64,000 bases of DNA, from contig NZ_CP031395.1 of the NCBI RefSeq assembly GCF_004328645.1, forward strand, positions 3,559,501 to 3,623,500. The letters are read 5' to 3'. Both the position numbers and the translations under genes were made by a program. Source of the stretch: Hylemonella gracilis. Its GTDB lineage: Bacteria; Pseudomonadota; Gammaproteobacteria; Burkholderiales; Burkholderiaceae_C. A model generated the notes under the pieces. The model saw only the letters and a program-made list of their open reading frames with translations. It was not told the DNA's origin and did no database searches. How positions within the stretch are numbered: the stretch's first letter is position 1; every line of letters starts with the position of its first letter. Below, in pieces: positions 45,218 through 53,873 of the stretch.

Positions 45218-46174
45218 CTAGCCACGCGGGTGATGCTGGGCATGCAAGGTCTTCAGGCGTTCACGCGCCACGTGAGTGTAGATGGTGGTGGTGGAAATGT
45301 CGGCATGCCCCAGCAGCATCTGCACGGCACGCAGATCGGCGCCATGGTTGAGCAGGTGCGTGGCGAAGGCATGGCGCAGGGTGTGCGGCGACAAGGGCGA
45401 GGTGACGCCCGCGACCACTGCGTATTTTTTGACCAGCGCCCAGAACATCACCCGGGTCATGGCTTCGCCCGCGCGGCTGCCGCGCAGGGTCACGAACAGG
45501 TCATCGGTCTGCTTCGCCACGCGTGGCACCGCGCCGACCTGTCCCAGCAGCTCGGGGCGCGCTTCGTGCAGATAACGCCCCAGCCAGTCCGCGGCCACTT
45601 CGCCGAAAGGCACGAGTCGCTCCTTGCTGCCCTTGCCGGTTACGCGCAGCACATGCTCATTCAGACCCACGTTGAAGGTCTTCAGCCCCACCAACTCGCT
45701 CACGCGCAGGCCGCTGGCGTACATCAGTTCCAGCATGGCGCGATCGCGCAGGCCCAGCGGGGTACTCACGTCAGGCGCGGCCAGCAAGGCCTCGACCTGG
45801 GCCTCGCTCAGGGTCTTGGGCACGCGCATGGGTTGCTTGGCACTGAGCAGGCGCAGCGTGGGATCGGCATGGATGCGACGTTCGCGCACGGCCCAGCGGA
45901 AGTAGCGTTTGAGCACGGTCAGGCGCCGGTTGGCGGTGGTGGCCCGGGTCTCGGCGTGCCGGGCGGCGAAATAGGCGTTCAGGTCCAGCTCGCCGCTGGC
46001 GTCCAAGGTCTTGGCGCCCATGCCCTCAGGGGCTTTGACCAGCCAGCGCGCGTACAGCGCGAGATCTCGCCGGTAGGCGGCAAGGGTGTTGCGCGACAGC
46101 CCTTCCTCGAGCCAGAGCGCGTCGATGAAAGTGTCCACGGCATCGAGCGAGGTGGCGAGCGGATCGGAGGACAT
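45218..46174 (-). CDS. xerD: site-specific tyrosine recombinase XerD
   Basis: 318 aa from the ATG at 46174 (an ATG four codons upstream exists). N-terminal SAM-like core-binding domain (VDTFIDALWLEEGLSRNTLAAYRRDLALYARWL), then the catalytic domain with R in ASGLRVSELVGL, K in GKGSKERLVPF, HTLRHAFATHLL (HxxR), His in LLGHADISTTTIYTHV and nucleophile Tyr in IYTHV. It acts with XerC at dif to resolve chromosome dimers. Assignment to XerD rather than XerC rests on the LLGHADISTTTIYTHVARERL ending. Position next to DUF455 is not informative. Confidence 0.92.
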   Translation of the reverse strand: MSSDPLATSLDAVDTFIDALWLEEGLSRNTLAAYRRDLALYARWLVKAPEGMGAKTLDASGELDLNAYFAARHAETRATTANRRLTVLKRYFRWAVRERRIHADPTLRLLSAKQPMRVPKTLSEAQVEALLAAPDVSTPLGLRDRAMLELMYASGLRVSELVGLKTFNVGLNEHVLRVTGKGSKERLVPFGEVAADWLGRYLHEARPELLGQVGAVPRVAKQTDDLFVTLRGSRAGEAMTRVMFWALVKKYAVVAGVTSPLSPHTLRHAFATHLLNHGADLRAVQMLLGHADISTTTIYTHVARERLKTLHAQHHPRG

Positions 46175-46186
46175 GGACGCCATCAT

Positions 46187-46221
46187 AAAAAAACGCCGCG
46201 CTGCGTGCGGCAGCGCGGCGT
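46187..46221 (-). terminator. intrinsic terminator of the TctC-type gene
   Basis: A perfect 12-bp GC-rich stem (46193-46204 with 46210-46221, 5-base loop) sits 18 bases beyond the tctC-like stop. On the minus strand it is followed by seven T (A-run at 46187-46193), the textbook arrangement. Confidence 0.9.
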
Positions 46222-46239
46222 GATCTGCGCGATCACCGA

Positions 46240-47226
46240 TCAGTTGAGCGTGAGCTTTTGGGTCTCCACGACCTTCTTGTAGACGGCCAACTCGGCCTTC
46301 ATCTGCTCGCCGAACTGCGCAGGCGAGTTGCCAATCACGAAGGAGCCGGTGTCCTCAATGCGCTTGCGCACGGCAGGGTCTTGCAGGGCCTTGACCGTGG
46401 CGGCGTTGATCTTCTTGACGATGGCGGCCGGGGTGCCCTTGGGCGCCAGCAGGCCGTAATAGGCCGGGCGGTTGACGCCCTCGAAGCCCACTTCCTTGAA
46501 GGTCGGCACATTGGGCAGGCTGGCCACGCGTTCGGGCGAAGCCACGGCGATGGCCACCAGGCGTCCTCCCAGGATGTGTGGCAGGGCCGAAGGCAGGTTG
46601 TCGAACATGATCGGCACGTGACCGGCGACGATGTCGTTGAGCGCGGGGCCCGCGCCGGTATAGGGAATGTGGACAATGTCCAGGCCGCTCAGGCTCTTGA
46701 ACAACTCGGTCTGCAGATGGCCAATGCCGCCCGTGCCCGAGGAGGCGTAGGAATATTTGCCCGGGTTCTTCTTGATCTCCTCCATGAAGCCCTTGAAGTC
46801 CTTGGCCGGAAAGCTGGGGTGCACCATGATGACGTTGGGCGTGGCCGCGATGTTGACGATGGGCACGAAGTCGGTCAGCGGGTCGTATTGGATCTTGGTG
46901 TTGATGGCCGGGTTGGCCGCGGTGGTGGACACCGTGGCCATGCCGATCAGGTAACCATCCGGCACGGCGCGCGACAGCTCGGTCGCCCCCACGACGCCAC
47001 CACCGCCGGCCTTGTTCAGAACCACCACGGCCTGACCCAGCTCCTTGCCCAGGGGATCGGCGATCACGCGAGCGACAATGTCCGTCGTGCCACCCGGCGC
47101 GAAGGGCACTTGCAGCGTGATGGGCTTGGTCGGCCAGGCCTGCGCCTGGGCCCCCGGACCGTAGGCCAGGGTAGCCAAGGCGGCGGCGCAAGAGAGAGCG
47201 GTGACGAGGGAACGTCGCAGCAGCAT
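46240..47226 (-). CDS. Bug/TctC-family periplasmic solute-binding protein
   Basis: 328 aa from the ATG at 47226 with AGGAGA upstream; the frame stays open much further upstream by chance. Signal peptide ending AQAQA, then the Bug signature WPTKPITLQVPFAPGGTTDIVARVIADPL, KAGGGGVVGATELSRAVPDGY and the SSGTGGIGHLQTELFK ligand-loop motif. Burkholderiales carry dozens of such orphan receptors for carboxylates; no tctAB genes are nearby. Own terminator downstream. Confidence 0.93.
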   Translation of the reverse strand: MLLRRSLVTALSCAAALATLAYGPGAQAQAWPTKPITLQVPFAPGGTTDIVARVIADPLGKELGQAVVVLNKAGGGGVVGATELSRAVPDGYLIGMATVSTTAANPAINTKIQYDPLTDFVPIVNIAATPNVIMVHPSFPAKDFKGFMEEIKKNPGKYSYASSGTGGIGHLQTELFKSLSGLDIVHIPYTGAGPALNDIVAGHVPIMFDNLPSALPHILGGRLVAIAVASPERVASLPNVPTFKEVGFEGVNRPAYYGLLAPKGTPAAIVKKINAATVKALQDPAVRKRIEDTGSFVIGNSPAQFGEQMKAELAVYKKVVETQKLTLN

Positions 47227-47472
47227 GATCTGGTCTCCTGAAAACAAGGGTGAAAATGGAAAAGGCATTCTAGGTCGGGCCTCGAGTTGCCGCACTCCGC
47301 AGAAACGCGCGCTGCCGAGGGAAATTACGAGCCGCGCAGGGGCGCCCTGCGGCCCTGCGCGGTGCGGGCGGCCCGATCCAACTGACAATTCGCTGACAGG
47401 CATCGCCTCACGCTGGTGCACGGTGGCCCAAGACGAGGCATGGGGTGGGTGCCGCCTGCTATCCTCCTGCGC

Positions 47473-48411
47473 GTGAATTACGCCGTTCTGCTGTTCCCCG
47501 ATTTCTCCATGATTCTGTGCGGCTGGCTGCTGTGCCGCTACACCGCCTTGAACCGGCGGGTCTGGGAGCCGGTGGAAAGCCTGGTCTATTACTTTCTCTT
47601 TCCGGTCCTGCTGTTCCACAGCATCGTCAAGAGCCCGATCCAGCTCGACGCCGACGCCAGCCTGGTGCTTGGCGGCCTGCTCATGACGGCCGCGGGCGTC
47701 GCCCTGACCCACACCCTGCCCTGGCTGCTGCGCCTGTGGCCCGGGACGCGCGCGGACGAACAGCCACGCGACCACGCGGCCAGTGCCCAGGTCGCCTTCC
47801 GGTTCAATTCCTTCATCGCCCTGGGCCTGGCCGAGCGCCTGGCCACACAGGCGCAGGACGGGCGCGGCCCCCTGCTGATGGCCTTGCTGATCGGCGTCTG
47901 CGTGCCCTTCGTCAACGTGGCCGCGGTCTGGCCCATGGCGCGGCACGCGGGGCGCGGCGTGCTGCGCGAGCTGGTCCGCAACCCGCTGATCATCGCGACC
48001 GTCACGGGCCTGGCCTGCAACCTGGCGGGCCTGCGCATGCCAGACTGGATCGCGCCCAGCCTCTCGCGCATCGGCGCGGCCTCGCTGGCGCTGGGTCTGA
48101 TGGCTGCGGGCGCTGGCATGCAGTTCGGCACGCTGGCGCGCAGCAAGGCCCTGACCGCGGGCGTGCTGACCGTGCGCCACTTGCTGCTGCCCCTGGTTGC
48201 GCTGGGCTTGTGCATCGTGCTGCGGCTGGACACGGTGCAGGCCGCGACGCTGCTGCTCTTTTCGGCGCTGCCGACCGCCTCGAGCGCCTACGTGCTGGCC
48301 GCGCGCATGGGCTACAACGGCGCTCTGGTGGCGAGCATGGTCACCCTGTCCACCGCGCTGGGCGTGCTGAGCCTGCCTTACGCGCTCAGCCTGCAGCGCC
48401 ACTTCCTATAG
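47473..48411 (+). CDS. AEC-family (auxin efflux carrier-like) transporter
   Basis: 312 aa from a GTG at 47473, judged by family length; an ATG at 47416 is the upstream alternative. Around nine hydrophobic segments; typical features are NYAVLLFPDFSMILCGWLL at the N-terminus, FRFNSFIALGLAERL near the crossover, RNPLIIATVTGLACNLAGL and the late LFSALPTASSAYVLAARMGYN, a hallmark of the family in which a Ser/Ala-rich turn lines the substrate path. Members export malate, malonate, auxin-like or other carboxylates. Substrate unknown. It converges with the SenA-like gene, overlapping by six bases. Confidence 0.88.
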   Translation: MNYAVLLFPDFSMILCGWLLCRYTALNRRVWEPVESLVYYFLFPVLLFHSIVKSPIQLDADASLVLGGLLMTAAGVALTHTLPWLLRLWPGTRADEQPRDHAASAQVAFRFNSFIALGLAERLATQAQDGRGPLLMALLIGVCVPFVNVAAVWPMARHAGRGVLRELVRNPLIIATVTGLACNLAGLRMPDWIAPSLSRIGAASLALGLMAAGAGMQFGTLARSKALTAGVLTVRHLLLPLVALGLCIVLRLDTVQAATLLLFSALPTASSAYVLAARMGYNGALVASMVTLSTALGVLSLPYALSLQRHFL

Positions 48412-49755
48412 AGCACAGGAACGGAAGCCGCAGAAAAGGTGGTCTGTCTCGGGCGCGGCGTGGTGACGAAACTTCGGGTGCTCCAGGCGCAGGCGTGTCG
48501 CCAGCGAGGCGCCACGCAGCACCTTGTGCCGGCCAAAAAAGGGCTCGGAATAGGCGCGCCAGGGACCGGAGGCGAAACCCGGATAACCCTCGAAAGTGGT
48601 GCCCGTCCACTCCCACACATCGCCCCAGCGAAAGCCGCGCCCCGCAGCCTGGTGCGCGGCCAGCTCCCACTCCACCTCGGTCGGCAGGCGGCGGCCCGCC
48701 CAGCGGCACCAGGCGTCGGCCTCCCACCAGGACAGATGCATGACGGGTGACCACAGGGCCATGCGCAGGGTCTGACCGAACCAGGACTGGAAGACGCCGC
48801 CATTCAGCGCGTCGCCCCGCACCGCGCCGATCTGCTGCACGTGGCGCGGCGCGCGGCGGCCTTCGTCCTGCTTCTGCTGCGCCTGCAGCCAGTCCCAGCC
48901 CTCGGGCAACCAGAACTCGGGGCGGTCATAACCCCCGTCCATGACGAACTCGACGTACTGGTTCCAGCCCACGGGCTGGGCGTCAATCTCGAACTCGGGC
49001 ACGGCGACCTCGTGCGCCGGCATTTCGTTGTCGAAGGCGAAAAAACCACCGCCCTGGTTGCGCCCCTCCTCCCAACCCAGCTTCCAGCGGGTCGCGAGCA
49101 CCGTGATCGGGTCCAGCACAAGTCCGGGCTTGGGCAGGGGCACGCGCAGGGACAGGCCCAGGGTCTGCGCCATGTTGACCAGCGCCTCGCCGCGCATGTC
49201 CTCATGGAACAGCGCCAGGCGATAGAAATAGAGCGCGTCGGCTTCGTCCGGCGTCATGGCCAACAGGTCGAGCGTGCTTTCCAACGTGGAAAGCAGATAG
49301 GCCTTGATGTCGTCCAACGGGGGCAACGTGGCCTCCCAACGTCGCGCGGGTGGCAGGCCGGGCTCACCCCAGAGCGTGTCGCCGCGCGGAAACATGGAGG
49401 CCAGGGGAGGCGCATGCGGATCGGCGCGCGGGCCCTGATGGCGTTGCAGATTGCGACCGATCCAGCGCTCCTGGAACCAGCCGATGCGCCCCAGTTCCCA
49501 CAGAGGCGGATTGAGCAAGGGCGCCAAGTCTGGCGCATGCATGCCCGGCACGCTGGGGAGTTCCAGCTCCTCGCCACCTTCCTCCATGGCCTTCTGGTAC
49601 TCGCCCATCAGGAAGAGCGTGTGGTTGCGCGCGTCCATCAGTGCCAGGCTGAGCACGTCGCGACCCGCGCGGCGCAAGTCGGCCCGGCTCAGATGCGAGG
49701 TGGAGGATGGCAGAGGAAGTTCTTGCGCCATGCGAACCATTATGGGCTGATTCAT
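48406..49755 (-). CDS. SenA/EgtB-like sulfoxide or selenoxide synthase homologue missing two iron-ligand histidines
   Basis: 449 aa from the ATG at 49755 (ATGs at 49740 and 49731 also fit). N-terminal DinB-like helical domain and C-terminal FGE-sulfatase/SUMF1 domain (LSWWEADAWCRWAGRRLPTEVEWELAA, WEWTGTTFEGYPGF, KVLRGASLATR). Homologues bind Fe(II) through His in LxHIGWF and an HxxxH pair. Here the first reads LWELGRIGWFQ (Arg90) and the second FHEDMRGEA (His184, Arg188), so only one of three expected ligands remains. Family members make ergothioneine or selenoneine; no senB/senC or egtD gene is in the window. Whether this copy is active is doubtful. Confidence 0.75.
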   Translation of the reverse strand: MNQPIMVRMAQELPLPSSTSHLSRADLRRAGRDVLSLALMDARNHTLFLMGEYQKAMEEGGEELELPSVPGMHAPDLAPLLNPPLWELGRIGWFQERWIGRNLQRHQGPRADPHAPPLASMFPRGDTLWGEPGLPPARRWEATLPPLDDIKAYLLSTLESTLDLLAMTPDEADALYFYRLALFHEDMRGEALVNMAQTLGLSLRVPLPKPGLVLDPITVLATRWKLGWEEGRNQGGGFFAFDNEMPAHEVAVPEFEIDAQPVGWNQYVEFVMDGGYDRPEFWLPEGWDWLQAQQKQDEGRRAPRHVQQIGAVRGDALNGGVFQSWFGQTLRMALWSPVMHLSWWEADAWCRWAGRRLPTEVEWELAAHQAAGRGFRWGDVWEWTGTTFEGYPGFASGPWRAYSEPFFGRHKVLRGASLATRLRLEHPKFRHHAAPETDHLFCGFRSCAL

Positions 49756-49951
49756 GCCGGCCAGAGACTGGCTGCCTATCCAGGGCGCAGGATGACCCGA
49801 CCGGCGGCCAAGCCGGAGGTAACGCATTCGTAAAAACCCGAACAATCCGTCTCGTAGAATGGCCGGTTTGCCCGCAGGATCGTTCTCTCTTCATGAAAGA
49901 GCCAGAAATGATCCCAGCGGTTTTCAGTGACCCCTCACAGTGGGATTTCCC

Positions 49952-50554
49952 ATGCAGCAACTCCTGAAATTCTCCAGACTGGTGGACAGGCTGACGAGCA
50001 AGCTCGGCAGCCTGGTCATCTGGCTGATTCTGGGTTCGACGCTGATCAGCGCGGCCAATGCCATCGTGCGCAAGACGTTTGACACCAGTTCCAACGCCTT
50101 CCTCGAAATCCAGTGGTACCTGTTCTCCGCCTCCTTTCTCCTGGCGGCTGGCTACACCCTGCTCAATGGCGAGCACGTGAAGATCGACCTGATCTACAAC
50201 CGCTGGTCCACGCGCGCGCGGATGTGGGTCGACGTGTTCGGCTTCTCCGTCTTCCTGACCCCCGTCTGTCTCGTGGTGCTGTACTTCAGCCTGCCCTTCT
50301 TCTGGCAGGCCTTCCAGTCGGGCGAAGTGTCGGGCAACGCCGGCGGACTGATCCGCTGGCCGGTGTACCTGATGCTGCCCCTGGGCTTCACCCTGCTGCT
50401 ACTGCAAGGCTGGTCGGAGCTGATCAAGCGCGTCGCCTTTCTGAAGGGGTTGATCGAGGACCCAACGGTCAAGAAGCACGAGAAGACGGCCGAGGAAGAG
50501 CTGGCCGAAGCCATCCGTCAGCGTGAGGCCGAAGCGGCCGCCGCCAAGAACTGA
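49952..50554 (+). CDS. TRAP transporter small permease subunit (DctQ)
   Basis: 200 aa from the ATG at 49952 (a GTG at 49940 is possible). Four membrane helices with the DctQ pattern FLEIQWYLFSASFLLAAGYTLLNGEHVKIDLIYNRWS near residues 50-85. The charged C-terminal tail (EDPTVKKHEKTAEEELAEAIRQREAEAAAAKN) is cytoplasmic. It forms the membrane unit with DctM, encoded 19 bp downstream. Binding proteins are the two DctP copies on the opposite strand. Confidence 0.93.
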   Translation: MQQLLKFSRLVDRLTSKLGSLVIWLILGSTLISAANAIVRKTFDTSSNAFLEIQWYLFSASFLLAAGYTLLNGEHVKIDLIYNRWSTRARMWVDVFGFSVFLTPVCLVVLYFSLPFFWQAFQSGEVSGNAGGLIRWPVYLMLPLGFTLLLLQGWSELIKRVAFLKGLIEDPTVKKHEKTAEEELAEAIRQREAEAAAAKN

Positions 50555-50573
50555 AGCGCGAAAGACAGTCATC

Positions 50574-52325
50574 ATGGAATTCATCGCAACCAACATGGCC
50601 CCGATCATGTTCGCGGGCCTGATCGCCTTCCTGCTGGTCGGCTTTCCGCTGGCCTTCAGCCTGGGCGCCTGCGGCCTGTTCTTCGGCTTCATCGGCATCG
50701 AGATGGGCATCCTGCCCGAGGCGCTGATGCAGGCGCTGCCGCTGCGCATCTTTGGCATCATGCAGAACGACACGCTGCTGGCCATCCCCTTCTTCACACT
50801 GATGGGTCTGATCCTCGAACGCTCTGGCATGGCGGAAGACCTGCTGGACACCATCGGCCAGGTCTTCGGCCCGGTGCGCGGTGGCCTGGCTTTCGCAGTC
50901 ATCCTGGTCGGCGCGCTGCTGGCAGCCACGACCGGCGTGGTGGCGGCCTCTGTGATCTCGATGGGTCTGATCTCGCTGCCCATCATGCTGCGCTACGGTT
51001 ACGACCGTCGCATCGCTTCAGGCACCATCGTGGCCTCGGGCACGCTGGCGCAGATCATCCCGCCGTCGCTGGTGCTCATCGTGCTGGCCGATCAGCTGGG
51101 CCGCAGCGTGGGCGACATGTACAAGGGTGCCTTCGTTCCCGGCTTCATGCTGGTGGGCTTCTACGTGCTGCTGATCGTCTTCTTGGCCATCTTCAAGCCC
51201 AAGATGGTGCCTGCCCTGCCACCCGAGGCCCGCACCTTTCGCGAGCCCAATGGCAACAGCGGCTACCTGTCCTTGCTGCTGCTGACCATCGCCTCGACCA
51301 CCATCGCCCTGATCTTCGCTGATCACTACACCACCGTGCACAGTTGGTGGAAGGGCGAAGTGGTCGAGCATGTCGCCAAGGACGAAACCATCGTGGTCTC
51401 GCTCGGCGCCGGTGTGGCGCTGGCTTTCGTGCTGGCCCTGATCAACAAGGTAACGCGTCTGGGTCTGCTGTCCCGGCTGGCCGAGCGCGTGACTTTCGTC
51501 CTGGTGCCGCCGCTGCTTCTGATCTTCCTGGTGCTGGGCACTGTGTTCCTGGGCGTGGCCACGCCGACCGAAGGCGGGGCCATGGGTGCGATGGGCGCGC
51601 TCATCCTGGCCCTGGTCCGCCGCCGCCTGTCGCTGCACTTGCTCAAGCAGGCCTTGAACGCCACGACCAAGCTGTCCTGTTTCGTGCTCTTCATCCTGAT
51701 CGGCGCCACCATGTTCAGCCTGACTTTTCAGGGCGTGGACGGTCCGCGCTGGGTGGAACACCTGTTGTCCGGCCTACCGGGCGGCACGCTGGGCTTCCTG
51801 ATCGTGGTCAACCTGATGGTCTTTTTCCTGGCCTTCTTCCTGGACTACTTCGAACTGGCCTTCATCGTCGTGCCCCTGGTGGCCCCGGTGGCGGACAAGC
51901 TGGGCATTGACCTGGTCTGGTTCGGCGTGCTGCTTGCGGTGAACATGCAGACCAGCTTCATGCACCCGCCCTTCGGTTTCGCGCTGTTCTACCTGCGCAG
52001 CGTCGCGCCCGACAAGGAATACACCGACAAGGTGACGAAGAAGCGCATCGCGCCGGTCACGACGGGCCAGATCATCATGGGCGCCCTGCCCTTCGTGGGC
52101 ATCCAGCTCTTGATGATCGGCCTCATCATCGCCTTCCCCGGGATCATCTCGCGCGACAAGCCTCTGGTTCTGGACTTGGAGCACGTCGAGATCAACATCC
52201 CGAACGCCGATTTCGGTGGCGCGGGTGGCGACCCGCTCAACCCGGACGCAAACCCTGGTTCGGATCCTCAATTCGAAACGCCGAACTTCAACGACGATGC
52301 ACCGCTGGAGGTCCCCAAGGACTGA
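50574..52325 (+). CDS. TRAP transporter large permease subunit (DctM)
   Basis: 583 aa from the ATG at 50574, longer than classical DctM (about 430) because of an insert between helices in the middle (around residues 215-300) and a soluble tail of about 60 residues rich in Asp/Asn/Pro. Core family motifs: IPFFTLMGLILERSGMAEDLL, GALLAATTGVVAASVISMGLISLPIMLRYGYDRRIASG and IIPPSLVLIVLADQLG. It imports organic acids by sodium symport with DctQ and DctP. This long type is associated with TakP-like binding proteins. Confidence 0.93.
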   Translation: MEFIATNMAPIMFAGLIAFLLVGFPLAFSLGACGLFFGFIGIEMGILPEALMQALPLRIFGIMQNDTLLAIPFFTLMGLILERSGMAEDLLDTIGQVFGPVRGGLAFAVILVGALLAATTGVVAASVISMGLISLPIMLRYGYDRRIASGTIVASGTLAQIIPPSLVLIVLADQLGRSVGDMYKGAFVPGFMLVGFYVLLIVFLAIFKPKMVPALPPEARTFREPNGNSGYLSLLLLTIASTTIALIFADHYTTVHSWWKGEVVEHVAKDETIVVSLGAGVALAFVLALINKVTRLGLLSRLAERVTFVLVPPLLLIFLVLGTVFLGVATPTEGGAMGAMGALILALVRRRLSLHLLKQALNATTKLSCFVLFILIGATMFSLTFQGVDGPRWVEHLLSGLPGGTLGFLIVVNLMVFFLAFFLDYFELAFIVVPLVAPVADKLGIDLVWFGVLLAVNMQTSFMHPPFGFALFYLRSVAPDKEYTDKVTKKRIAPVTTGQIIMGALPFVGIQLLMIGLIIAFPGIISRDKPLVLDLEHVEINIPNADFGGAGGDPLNPDANPGSDPQFETPNFNDDAPLEVPKD

Positions 52326-52377
52326 GTCAGCCCCGATGCGTCCACTTGTCGCACAGGTGTGACCGATCCGGGACCGG

Positions 52378-52404
52378 AGGACGCCGCAAGGCGTCCTTTT
52401 TTTT
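52378..52404 (+). terminator. intrinsic terminator of dctQM
   Basis: AGGACGCC (52378-52385) pairs with GGCGTCCT (52390-52397) around a GCAA tetraloop and is followed by T8, about 50 bases after the dctM stop. Confidence 0.92.
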
Positions 52405-52457
52405 GCACTCTCACCACCCACTGCAAGTGGCAATGTCGAGGCGCGTCACGCGCATAC

Positions 52458-52489
52458 AAAAAAGCCCCGCCGGCATGCCGGCGGGGCTT
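52458..52489 (-). terminator. intrinsic terminator of dctP copy 1
   Basis: Perfect stem 52462-52474 with 52477-52489. On the minus strand it runs into six T, 40 bases beyond the stop of the first dctP gene. Confidence 0.92.
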
Positions 52490-52529
52490 GGACCTGAACG
52501 CTGGAAACTGGCCGTTCAGACCCTGTCCA

Positions 52530-53615
52530 TCAGAAGCCCTTGATGCTTTGCATGAAGCCGTCGAAGCGCGCTTCGTTCACGCGGAACCAGAACAGCTGGT
52601 CACGCTGGAACTTGCGGTAGTCGTCGTAGATCTTCTTCCACTGCGGGTTCTTCTTGTCCAGCTCCGCGTAGACCTCCATCGAGGCCTTGTACGAGGCTTG
52701 CAGCACGCTGGTCGGGAAGGGCAGCACCTTCACGCCTGAGCCGGCGATCTGCTTGAGCGCCGTCGGGTTGAAGGCGTCGTACTTGGCCTGCATGTCCACG
52801 TGGGCATAGGCCGAAGCAGCATCGATCATGGCTTTGTATTCGGCCGGCAGGGCTTCGTAGGCCTTGTTGTTGACGAAGAAGTCAACTTCCGGACCACCTT
52901 CCCACCAGCCAGGGTAGTGATAGAACGGAGCGACCTTGCCCAGGCCCAGCTTCTGGTCATCGTACGGACCCACCCACTCGGCGGCGTCGATGGTGCCTTT
53001 TTCCAGCGCCTGGTAAATCTCGCCACCGGGAATGTTCTGCGGCACGCCACCCATGCGCTCGATCACACGGCCCGCGAAACCGCCCACGCGGAACTTCAGG
53101 CCCTTGATGTCGGCCGGGCTCTTGATTTCCTTGCGGTACCAGCCGCCCATCTGCGCCCCGGTATTGCCACCCGCGAAACTGACCAGGTTGTAGCCCGCAT
53201 AGAACTCGTTCATGAGCTTGCGACCGTTGCCGTGGTACATCCAGGCCGTCATCTGACGGCTGTTCATGCCAAACGGAATGGCCGCGCCGATGGCGAAGGC
53301 TTCGTTCTTGCCGAAGAAGTAATACGGCACGGTATGGCACATCTCCACAGTGCCGTTGCCCACGCCGTCCACCACGCCGAAGGCGGGCATCAATTCACCG
53401 GCAGCGTGCACCGAGATCTCGAAGCGGCCACCCGACAGTTCCTTGACCTTGTTGGCAAACACTTCGCCACCACCGTAGATGGTGTCCAAGGCTTTCGGAA
53501 AGCTGGAGGCCAGGCGCCAGCGGATGGCGGGGGTCTGCGCCTGCACGGCCGGGGCCACACCCGCGGCCAGCACGCCGGCGATGCCAGCGTTTTTGATGAG
53601 AGAACGACGATCCAT
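52530..53615 (-). CDS. TRAP transporter substrate-binding protein DctP, copy 1
   Basis: 361 aa. Twin-arginine-like signal (DRRSLIKNAGIAGVLAAG ... VQAQ), so it may be exported folded. TRAP family core: GGRFEISVHAAGELMPAFGVVDGVGNG, KFRVGGFAGRVIERMGGVPQNIPGGEIYQALEKGTIDAAEWVGPYDD, which holds the ligand-clamping Arg and the W/E pair, and FYHYPGWWEGGPEVDFFVN. This pattern resembles TakP-type alpha-keto-acid receptors. It differs at 21 of 361 positions from the neighbouring copy. It converges with dctQM and has its own terminator. Copy 1 alone has Cys93. Confidence 0.94.
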   Translation of the reverse strand: MDRRSLIKNAGIAGVLAAGVAPAVQAQTPAIRWRLASSFPKALDTIYGGGEVFANKVKELSGGRFEISVHAAGELMPAFGVVDGVGNGTVEMCHTVPYYFFGKNEAFAIGAAIPFGMNSRQMTAWMYHGNGRKLMNEFYAGYNLVSFAGGNTGAQMGGWYRKEIKSPADIKGLKFRVGGFAGRVIERMGGVPQNIPGGEIYQALEKGTIDAAEWVGPYDDQKLGLGKVAPFYHYPGWWEGGPEVDFFVNNKAYEALPAEYKAMIDAASAYAHVDMQAKYDAFNPTALKQIAGSGVKVLPFPTSVLQASYKASMEVYAELDKKNPQWKKIYDDYRKFQRDQLFWFRVNEARFDGFMQSIKGF

Positions 53616-53795
53616 GCATGTCTCCTTGGAAGCAAAACCAAAAAATGGATAACCCGAAAAGGTTGCGGGATTCTATCGGCGCAAGGTGCGCGCACCAGCG
53701 ACCATGTGCTAGATCGGCATTGGGGCTTACCCGTGCAGGACAGGCTCGCCCCGCACCAAAACCGGACATCCAGGGCCCGTGCGCAGGTCACCCAG

Positions 53796-53834
53796 AAAAA
53801 ATGCCCCGCAAGCCAGGCCTGCGGGGCATTTTTT
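53796..53834. terminator. bidirectional terminator between the two dctP genes
   Basis: AAAAAATGCCCCGCA (53796-53810) pairs with TGCGGGGCATTTTTT (53820-53834) across a 9-base loop. Runs of A and T on either side allow termination on both strands. It ends the transcript of dctP copy 2 before copy 1, so each copy seems to be expressed separately. Confidence 0.9.
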
Positions 53835-53873
53835 CAACCTGGGTGGCGGATCACGCCACGCGGGTCACGCGGA

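Noticed and set aside
47227..48402. Minus-strand extension of the TctC-type gene by nearly 400 codons.
   Set aside because: The part upstream of 47226 is antisense to the AEC transporter and the signal peptide plus ribosome-binding site fix the start at 47226.
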